Shown: piece by piece, positions 55,850 through 64,000 of the stretch
How the letters are laid out: every line of letters starts with the position of its first letter
How positions within the stretch are numbered: position 1 is the stretch's first letter
DNA from: Caulobacter sp. Root343
GTDB lineage: Bacteria; Pseudomonadota; Alphaproteobacteria; Caulobacterales; Caulobacteraceae
Assembly: GCF_001425745.1 (NCBI RefSeq)
Contig: NZ_LMDF01000009.1
Location: 122,722-186,721, forward strand
DNA length: 64,000 bases
Direction of reading: 5' to 3'
The notes under the pieces: generated by a model
The model's database searches: none
Told to the model about the DNA's origin: nothing
The model's input: the letters and a program-made list of their open reading frames with translations, nothing else
Translations under genes and position numbers: made by a program

Positions 55850-55956
55850 GCCCCCTCCGCGCCTGCGGCGCTCCTCCCCCGGAGGGGGAAGAAGACGCCG
55901 CGATCCTTCTTCCCCCTCCGGGGGAGGAGGATGCGCAGCATCCGGAGGGGGCAAGT
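55850..55956. repeat. Pair of inverted palindromic repeats (CCCCCTCCGG family)
   Basis: Two units in opposite orientation, 55850-55894 and about 55906-55956, share the CCCCCTCCG ... CCCCCGGAGGGGGAAGAAG sequence with the pair at 27403-27540. It lies between ydbL-like and EamA genes and can fold into a large hairpin. Confidence 0.85.
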
Positions 55957-55970
55957 AGGGACGCCGAGCC

Positions 55971-56327
55971 TTACTTCTTCACCCAGCCGCCATCCAGCGG
56001 CTTCCAGTACTGGCCGGGCGCCAGGCGGCTGTAGAGCTGCTTGGCGGTGGCCTGGCCGGCGGCGTCAGGGGTCACGCCGGTCTTGGCGGCGATGTCCTTG
56101 TAGGCGGCGGCGCGGCCGGTGTTGATCTCGGCCACGGCCGAGCGCAGTCCGGCGTCGCCGCCGGACACGATGCCCAGATAGCCGTCGGCCTGCTCGCCGA
56201 CCGTGCCGGCCGACTTGGCGGCGTCCACGGCGGCCTTGGCGGCGGCCGACTGGGCCATGGCCAGGTTGGCGCCGGCGGCGGTCATCGCCAGGCCCAGCGC
56301 CAGAACCGTCATCGTCTTGCGGATCAT
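55971..56327 (-). CDS. YdbL-like (DUF1318) exported protein
   Basis: 118 residues with a signal peptide (MIRKTMTVLALGLAMTAAGANLAMA). The mature part KAAVDAAKSAGTVGEQADGYLGIV and the C-terminal SRLAPGQYWKPLDGGWVKK match DUF1318/YdbL. In E. coli YdbL works with YdbH and YnbE in phospholipid transport between membranes. It is the last gene of that operon here, 14 bases after the YnbE-like gene. Confidence 0.88.
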   Translation of the reverse strand: MIRKTMTVLALGLAMTAAGANLAMAQSAAAKAAVDAAKSAGTVGEQADGYLGIVSGGDAGLRSAVAEINTGRAAAYKDIAAKTGVTPDAAGQATAKQLYSRLAPGQYWKPLDGGWVKK

Positions 56328-56341
56328 GTCGGTTCCTCCTC

Positions 56342-56527
56342 TTAGAACAGGTTGGGGTTCTGCTGGATCAGCGACTGGACTTCCTTGTCCAGCCGCACGC
56401 GCACGTCGGCGTCCAGCTTGGCGTAGATGTTGATCGGGTCGACCTTCACACGGACGGTGGGCGTGCAGGCGGCGGCGCCGAGCGCTCCCGTCGCGACGAG
56501 AGCCATCAAGAGGGCGCGCTTATTCAT
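56342..56527 (-). CDS. YnbE-like small lipoprotein
   Basis: 61 residues. MNKRALLMALVATGALGAAAC ends in a lipobox and the mature part VRVKVDPINIYAKLDADVRVRLDKEV is the YnbE family pattern. YnbE caps the YdbH bridge at the outer membrane in E. coli. It lies between the ydbH- and ydbL-like genes. Confidence 0.9.
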   Translation of the reverse strand: MNKRALLMALVATGALGAAACTPTVRVKVDPINIYAKLDADVRVRLDKEVQSLIQQNPNLF

Positions 56528-56563
56528 GCGTGAAGTCTCCAGTTCGAAATTCAGGATGGCCGG

Positions 56564-59500
56564 TCACGGTTGAACCGGACCTGAACGGGTTGGCGCCGGC
56601 TTCGAGAACGCGAGCTTCCAGGCGTTCAGAAGCTCGTCGAAGTTCAGCGAGGTGTCGAGGGTCAGGTCGACCGGGGTCTTGGCCGGCAGGGCGATGCGCT
56701 TGTCGAAGGCGCGGCCGCGGATCAGGTCCAGGATCCCGACCCGAGCCTTCTCGGCGACCTTCGGATCGTGCTCGCCCTTGATGTGGAACAGGATGCCGAG
56801 GCGGCCCTTGTCGGTGCTGTTCACGCCGGCTTCCAGCTGGTCGAAGGCCAGGTTCTCCATGGCCTGATAGGCGAAGTCCTGGATGGCGTTGATCTGGGCG
56901 GGCTGGACGGGCGGCGCGCCGGGCGCGTCGGCCGGGCTGGCGGCGACGCTGGTCAGGGCGGCGCGGGACAGCTCGACCCGCCCCGGCTGGATGGCGGTGA
57001 TCTTGCCTTCGTGGAAGCGCAGGCCCTCGGGGCCGAAGGTGAAGGGCAGGCGGCCGTCGACCACCGCCTCGACCTTGACCTTCTCGGCCAGGGACGAGGC
57101 GGCGATCACCTCGCCCAGGTCCAGGTGCTGGATGACGATGACCCCGCTCATGGGCTTGTCCAGGCCCAGGGGCACGTCGATCGGCTCGATCGAGATCCGG
57201 CCCTTGGCGGCCTCGAACGTCGCCTTGGAGACCTTCAGGGTCTCGGCGCCCAGCTGGAACACCGACTCCACCCCGGTCAGCGGCACGATCGAGTCGACCT
57301 TGACCACCTTCAGGGTCTGGCCGGGGGCGGTGGTCAGGGGCGCGAGGCTGTCGAAGTCGACGGCCCCGTCCAGGGTGGCGACGAAGCCGATCGGGCTGGT
57401 GAAGTCGATGTTGCGGGCGACCAGGCGACCCCGGCTGGTCGCGCCCTTGGCGTCCCAGGCGAACACGCCGGTGAAGCTGGCTGGCCCTTGTGCGTCGGTG
57501 GCGAAGGCGGCCAGCGGCGACAGGTCGGCCGGTTGCAGGCCGCCCTTGGCGAAGGCCAGTTTCGAAGCGTCGATGTCGGCCTGACCCCTGCCGGTGGCGA
57601 CCACGTGGCGCAGGCGGATCTCGCCCAGCGGCGTTCCCGTCGGGGTGGCGCCCTGGAAGGTCCCGGTCCAGAGGCCGCCTGACAGCGTCAGGCCACCCTT
57701 GGCCAAGATGGGATTGAAGCGGCGCTCGGGCGCGGCGTCGGTGGCGGCGGCGCCGTCCACCCGCACGGTGGCGCGGTCGAAGCCGCCGGCCCCGCCGAAC
57801 GTCGCCTCGCCCTTGATGTTGGCCAGCCTGGTCTCGGCGACCGCCAGGGCGCCTTCGCCGTCCTCGAAGCGCAGGGCCGCGCTCCAGCCGTTGGCGCCGG
57901 CGGTGACCAGCGGCGCCTTGGCCGGGCAGAGCTTGGCCTTGATGTCGGTGACCGGGTTCTCGCCCAGCGCATAGGCCTTGGCGGTGACCGGGACGCACTG
58001 GGCGGTGGTCAGGGTGAAGCGGCCGCCGGCGATCCGCGCCTGGCCGTCGACCCGGCCGCTCACGCCCTCGATCGGCGGCAGGTCAAAGCCTTCGGTGGCG
58101 AGCGAGAGGCGCGAGGTCATGACGCCGTTGCTGGCCCGCCAATCCGGCGCCGTGACCTTCACCACGGGCAGGCCGCCGCCCGACAGCGAGGCGAGCAGGC
58201 CCCCTCGCGCGGCGTTCGGCCCGGCGTCCAGCAGCAGGCCCTTGGGCGCGTCGGCGGTCAGGACGACGCCGTTGGGCGCGGCCAGCCGCGCCTCCCTCGC
58301 CAGGGTCACGCGGGTGCGGCCGTCCTTCAGGTCCAGGCCGACGGCGGGTAGGGAGAGCGCGAAGGTTCGCAGGGCCTGGGATAGAGGCTTGGCATAGGCC
58401 GGATTGGGAATCAGGGCCGCCAGCCGCTCGGCGTCGGGCCCCGAAATGCCGCTGCGACCACCGGCCGAACCGTCCAGGGACAGGGCCAGGCCGTCCGGGC
58501 TCTGGTCGATGCGGCCGCTGGCGGTCAGGCGGGCCGAGGCCAAGGCCAGGCCGCCACTGGCCACCCGACCCGCGCTGGCGTCGAGGGTCAGCGGCCCATT
58601 GAGGGCCGCGCCCTGGCCGTCCAGCGCCAAGCCAAGATTGCTCGAGGCGGCCCTGGCCGCCACGTCGCGCAGCGCCGTTCCGGCCGCGACGGCCTGGCCG
58701 GCGCGCAGCTCGGCGTTGACCGCCCCGCGAGCGGTCATCCGGCCCTGGCTGCGTCCGGCCGAGAGGCGGGCAAGCTCGAAGGCCAGGCTAGCGTCGCGGG
58801 CGTCCAGCGCCGGGGCCGAGAGCCGTCCCCCGCGCAGGGCGCCGCGCGAGCGGCCCAGGAAGGCGAAATTGTCGAGACCGCCGTCGATGCGCCCCGACAC
58901 GGTGACCTCGCCGCTCACGGTCTCGGCCTGGCTGTCGCCGAACCGCCCGCCGTCGGCGCGCAGGTCGAGCCTGGCCTCCAGGGGCCCGCTGGCGGTCAGC
59001 TTGGTCAGGTCGGGATAGGGCAGGTCGGCCGACAGCTTGGCGCGAGCCTCGGACAGGTCGGCGGTCTCCGCGTCCAGGCTGTCGATGGCCATGGACACCT
59101 CGACCGTCAGCCGGTCGCCGCGCTTGCGGGCCGAGACGGTGGCCCCCTTGCTGTCGATGGCCAGGTTCGGGACCGCGTAGTGCAGAGGCGCGAGGCGGCC
59201 GTCGAGGCGCAGCAACTGGCCGTCGTCCAGGCTGGCGTCGCCGGTCAGGCGGGCGCGGCCGCCGGGCGTGGAGAGGTCGAGGCGCGCGTCCTCGATCAGG
59301 ATGGCCGGGCCGGGGACGTTGGGCTTGCGCGGCGACTTCAGCGCCTCGTCGATCAGCGGCTGCAGGGCGCCAAAGCGCAGCTGGCCCTTTTCGTCGAGGC
59401 TGGCCGAGACACGCGGACGCACCAGGCGCACGGCCCGGGTCTGAATGCCGAACTCCTCCCCGTTCCACGGGACAGCCAGGTCGTAGGCGACCTCCAGCCG

Positions 59501-59794
59501 ATCGGCCGAAAAGACGGGATTGTTGCGTGGGCCCAGGCGGACCCGGCCGGTGAAGCCGGTGGAATCCAGCGACTCCAGCTCGACCGCCGCCTCGATGCCG
59601 TGGTCGCGCAACCAGCTCTCGGCCAGTTCGCGGCTGATCTCGCGCCGGCCCGACCAGACGACCAGGCCCGTGGCGATGAAGGCCAGCATCGACAGCGACA
59701 CCGCCTCCAGGCCCAGATCGACCAGGCGCGCGCGATCCCAGCCGGGCTTGGGCGGCGTCTTCGGTTCGGGAGCGGTCGCGGGGTCGGCCATCAA
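56564..59794 (-). CDS. YdbH-like intermembrane lipid-transport protein
   Basis: 1076 residues, AsmA-like architecture. A membrane segment near residues 28-50 (LVDLGLEAVSLSMLAFIATGLVVWSG) anchors it in the inner membrane; the rest is a long beta-rich periplasmic region, with the YdbH dicarboxylate-transport-like C-terminal domain near 850-1060. E. coli YdbH bridges the envelope and moves phospholipids redundantly with TamB and YhdP. The adjacent ynbE- and ydbL-like genes support this assignment. Two Met codons (59794, 59791) are possible starts. Confidence 0.88.
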   Translation of the reverse strand: MMADPATAPEPKTPPKPGWDRARLVDLGLEAVSLSMLAFIATGLVVWSGRREISRELAESWLRDHGIEAAVELESLDSTGFTGRVRLGPRNNPVFSADRLEVAYDLAVPWNGEEFGIQTRAVRLVRPRVSASLDEKGQLRFGALQPLIDEALKSPRKPNVPGPAILIEDARLDLSTPGGRARLTGDASLDDGQLLRLDGRLAPLHYAVPNLAIDSKGATVSARKRGDRLTVEVSMAIDSLDAETADLSEARAKLSADLPYPDLTKLTASGPLEARLDLRADGGRFGDSQAETVSGEVTVSGRIDGGLDNFAFLGRSRGALRGGRLSAPALDARDASLAFELARLSAGRSQGRMTARGAVNAELRAGQAVAAGTALRDVAARAASSNLGLALDGQGAALNGPLTLDASAGRVASGGLALASARLTASGRIDQSPDGLALSLDGSAGGRSGISGPDAERLAALIPNPAYAKPLSQALRTFALSLPAVGLDLKDGRTRVTLAREARLAAPNGVVLTADAPKGLLLDAGPNAARGGLLASLSGGGLPVVKVTAPDWRASNGVMTSRLSLATEGFDLPPIEGVSGRVDGQARIAGGRFTLTTAQCVPVTAKAYALGENPVTDIKAKLCPAKAPLVTAGANGWSAALRFEDGEGALAVAETRLANIKGEATFGGAGGFDRATVRVDGAAATDAAPERRFNPILAKGGLTLSGGLWTGTFQGATPTGTPLGEIRLRHVVATGRGQADIDASKLAFAKGGLQPADLSPLAAFATDAQGPASFTGVFAWDAKGATSRGRLVARNIDFTSPIGFVATLDGAVDFDSLAPLTTAPGQTLKVVKVDSIVPLTGVESVFQLGAETLKVSKATFEAAKGRISIEPIDVPLGLDKPMSGVIVIQHLDLGEVIAASSLAEKVKVEAVVDGRLPFTFGPEGLRFHEGKITAIQPGRVELSRAALTSVAASPADAPGAPPVQPAQINAIQDFAYQAMENLAFDQLEAGVNSTDKGRLGILFHIKGEHDPKVAEKARVGILDLIRGRAFDKRIALPAKTPVDLTLDTSLNFDELLNAWKLAFSKPAPTRSGPVQP

Positions 59795-59842
59795 GTCCTG
59801 AAATCTAGATCCCTAAGAAGCCCCCGGCTAAGCTTTAGATCC

Positions 59843-60628
59843 CTATTTTGAAAAGCCTAGTACGTCCTGCATGTCGTAGAGGCCCGGGGGCTTGCCGCGA
59901 ACCCAGACGGCGGCGGCGATCGCCCCGCGCGCGAACAGGCCCCGGTCGATGGCCGAGTGCGACAGGGTCAGGCTCTCGGACTCTCCGGCGAAGATCACGC
60001 TGTGCTCGCCGATGATGCCGCCGCCGCGTACGACGGAGAAGCCGATCGCGCCTTCCTTGCGGGCGCCGGTGACGCCGTCGCGGCCGCGGTCGGCGACCTG
60101 GCCGAGACCGACCCCCCGCCCCTCGGCGGCGGCCTCGCCCAGCATCAGGGCCGTGCCCGAGGGCGCGTCGATCTTGCGCTTGTGGTGGGCCTCGAAGACC
60201 TCGATGTCCCAGTCTTCGGCGGGCAGCGCCGCGGCGGCCTGGCGCACCAGGCCCATCAGCATGTTGACGCCCAGCGAGTAGTTGCCCGAGCGAACGATGG
60301 CGATCTTGGTCGCCGCCGCGTCGATCCTGGCGAGCTGCTCATCCGAGAAGCCGGTGGAGCCGATCACCAGCGCCGGCCCGCCATTCGCGGCGGCGTCCTC
60401 GGCCAGGGCCATCGAGGCCCCGGGCAGGGTGAAGTCGATCACCGCCTCGGCCTGGGCCAGGGCGTCCTCGCGGGAGACCAGCTCGCCGCCTTCCGCGCCC
60501 AACTCTGATCCGGGACGATCGAAGCGCGCGGCGACGACGGCGTCGGCGCGGCCTTCCAGCGCCTTGGCCACGGCCTGGCCCATGCGGCCGTTGGCGCCGG
60601 CGATCGCGATCTTCACGGGCTGGGACAA
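59843..60628 (-). CDS. dapB: 4-hydroxy-tetrahydrodipicolinate reductase
   Basis: Second committed step of lysine and diaminopimelate synthesis, NAD(P)H-dependent. The N-terminal VKIAIAGANGRMGQAVAKAL binds the cofactor and EAHHKRKIDAPSGTALMLGE holds the catalytic His and Lys. A TTG start at 60628 (MSQPVKIAIAG) is chosen because GGAG lies 6 bases upstream; it gives 261 residues. ATG codons at 60655 and 60661 would add an atypical N-terminus. The ydbH-like gene follows after 48 bases. Confidence 0.92.
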   Translation of the reverse strand: MSQPVKIAIAGANGRMGQAVAKALEGRADAVVAARFDRPGSELGAEGGELVSREDALAQAEAVIDFTLPGASMALAEDAAANGGPALVIGSTGFSDEQLARIDAAATKIAIVRSGNYSLGVNMLMGLVRQAAAALPAEDWDIEVFEAHHKRKIDAPSGTALMLGEAAAEGRGVGLGQVADRGRDGVTGARKEGAIGFSVVRGGGIIGEHSVIFAGESESLTLSHSAIDRGLFARGAIAAAVWVRGKPPGLYDMQDVLGFSK

Positions 60629-60880
60629 GGAACGCTCCGGAATAAAACCTACCATGGCCAATCGCCCAATCCGCCCCCGGAGGTCAACCTCGCGCCGCCT
60701 TCCGCGAGGTCAGCGAAGTTGACGCAAGGCCAAGTCCAACAAGCGTTTGCTGGGATTTTTCGAAATTGGCCCGGTTGTGACGCTGGGCCCCCGTCGCTAC
60801 GGTGATCCCACATAAGGGCGCGTTCGCATTGATCGGCGCGCCCCCTACTCGACTCGCGCAGCAGGAATGGGAAACGCCGG

Positions 60881-63166
<2,286 letters not shown>

Positions 63167-63259
63167 GCTTCACCACAACCTCCGCGACGGGTCGCCGCAC
63201 GGCCTTCATCCGGCGGCGCGGCCTCCCATCTTGGTCCTGTCGGCAGCAGTAGGCCGACG

Positions 63260-63311
63260 CGTAAGCCCTCCGGCCGGCGTCATCCCCTTGCGGCGCCGGC
63301 CGGCCCTTACG
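63260..63311. repeat. Inverted repeat between maeB and the YdeI-like gene
   Basis: CGTAAG...GGCCGGCG (63260-63279) is repeated in inverse as CGCCGGCCGGCCCTTACG (63294-63311), overlapping the end of the YdeI-like gene. There is no T run, so termination is uncertain. The rest of the 140-base gap shows nothing else. Confidence 0.6.
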
Positions 63312-63909
63312 CCTTGTCCCGCTTGCCCTGCGGATAGATCGTCTCGCCGCGTTCCAGCATGGCGACGAAGTCGGCGACCTTCTTTTTCCGGCCTGTCTCG
63401 GTCTTCATGTTGTGGACTCGGAACGCCAGCGAGAAGCGGTTCTGGGCCGACAGGGTCGCCAGCATCGCCTTGGCTGCCGGGCTGGCGTCGATCGCCGCCT
63501 GGAGATCGTCGGGGATCTTCATGTCCTGGCCATAGGCGCGGGCCCAGCGGCCGTCGGCCTTGGCGGCCTCGACCTCGCGCAGACCGTGCTCGGTCATCCG
63601 ACCCTCCGCGATCAGCCGCGCGACATTGTCGACATTGATCTGACTCCAGATGCTCTTCTTGCCGCGCGGCGTGTAGCGCTGTAGGAAGCTCTTGTCGTCG
63701 AAGCCCTTGCGGACCCCGTCGATCCAGCCCCAGCACAGCACCACCTCGATCGCCTGCTTGGCGTTGATCGACGGCAGGCCCGAGCCGATCTTGTGGATCT
63801 TGATCCACACTTCCGGCTGTTTGTCGTGGTTCTGACCCAGCCAGGCATAGAAGGCGTCGGCGTCGACGAATTCCTGGACGTGATCGGGGTCGACCTTGAT
63901 CGGGGCCAT
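63307..63909 (-). CDS. YdeI/OmpD-associated (DUF1801-like) protein
   Basis: 200 residues from the ATG at 63909. AFYAWLGQNHDKQPEVWIKIHKIGSG and CWGWIDGVRKGFDDKSFLQRYTPRGKKSIWSQIN (in outline) are typical of the YdeI family, and the C-terminus has NMKTETGRKKKVADFVAMLERGETIYPQGKRDK. Function is unknown. It is convergent with maeB. Confidence 0.88.
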   Translation of the reverse strand: MAPIKVDPDHVQEFVDADAFYAWLGQNHDKQPEVWIKIHKIGSGLPSINAKQAIEVVLCWGWIDGVRKGFDDKSFLQRYTPRGKKSIWSQINVDNVARLIAEGRMTEHGLREVEAAKADGRWARAYGQDMKIPDDLQAAIDASPAAKAMLATLSAQNRFSLAFRVHNMKTETGRKKKVADFVAMLERGETIYPQGKRDKA

Positions 63910-64000
63910 GGGAGTCCTGGGCGAAATGCTGCTTTGTTTTTCCGAACAAAGGCAGGCGGGATCAATGCGCATTCTCCCTCTCATCCGAAATCCCTCTCTC

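Overview
The window is a gene-dense, GC-rich chromosomal segment of an alphaproteobacterium, almost certainly Caulobacter or a close Caulobacteraceae relative. The evidence is the general stress response locus phyR / nepR-sigT-phyK, a chpT gene (CckA-ChpT-CtrA cell-cycle phosphorelay), many 4-base ATGA/GTGA start-stop overlaps, and diagnostic residues at the positions known from C. crescentus (PhyR D192, PhyK H371, ChpT H33). I see no rRNA, tRNA, CRISPR, prophage or insertion sequence.

Layout. 0.1-8.2 kb: housekeeping genes aroA-cmk-rpsA, a secreted transglutaminase-like protein, ihfB, mscL and a flavin amine oxidase. 8.2-15.8 kb (minus strand): an M16 peptidase, a translationally coupled three-gene set (SRPBCC, DCC-family, dehydrogenase/DUF4166) and acs. 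15.9-22.2 kb: creatininase-like, XdhC-like, an aldo/keto-reductase-fold protein lacking catalytic residues next to an SpsF-type nucleotidyltransferase, ald with a divergent Lrp regulator, and an exported carbonic anhydrase. 22.3-29.6 kb: the alpha-2-macroglobulin/pbpC pair. 29.7-40.8 kb: a second carbonic anhydrase, a GST/FAH pair, an ABC ATPase with a giant permease-M1 peptidase fusion, a thioesterase, a DUF4142 lipoprotein, a CoA-transferase and a hybrid HWE kinase.

40.9-50.3 kb is the most interesting part. Besides the core stress regulators it holds nine intergenic exact matches to the EcfG/SigT promoter (GGAAC-N16/17-CGTT). They lie upstream of phyR (two), nepR-sigT-phyK, an entericidin-like lipoprotein, two small membrane/exported proteins, a glycine-zipper lipoprotein, a DUF1328 protein and a DUF883/membrane-protein pair, plus a lipid kinase-phosphoesterase pair and an intergenic structured RNA that looks like GsrN. 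The total is ten with the last two counted. SigT, released by the PhyR-NepR partner switch after PhyK phosphorylation, would therefore drive a contiguous envelope-stress island around its own gene.

50.4-64 kb: a sulfotransferase-like protein, cheR/response regulator, chpT, a DUF3553-cysQ pair, an EamA exporter, a ydbH-ynbE-ydbL operon for envelope lipid transport, dapB, maeB and a YdeI-like protein. Several convergent gene ends carry palindromic intergenic repeats of at least three families; one pair of repeats appears to supply the start region of pbpC.
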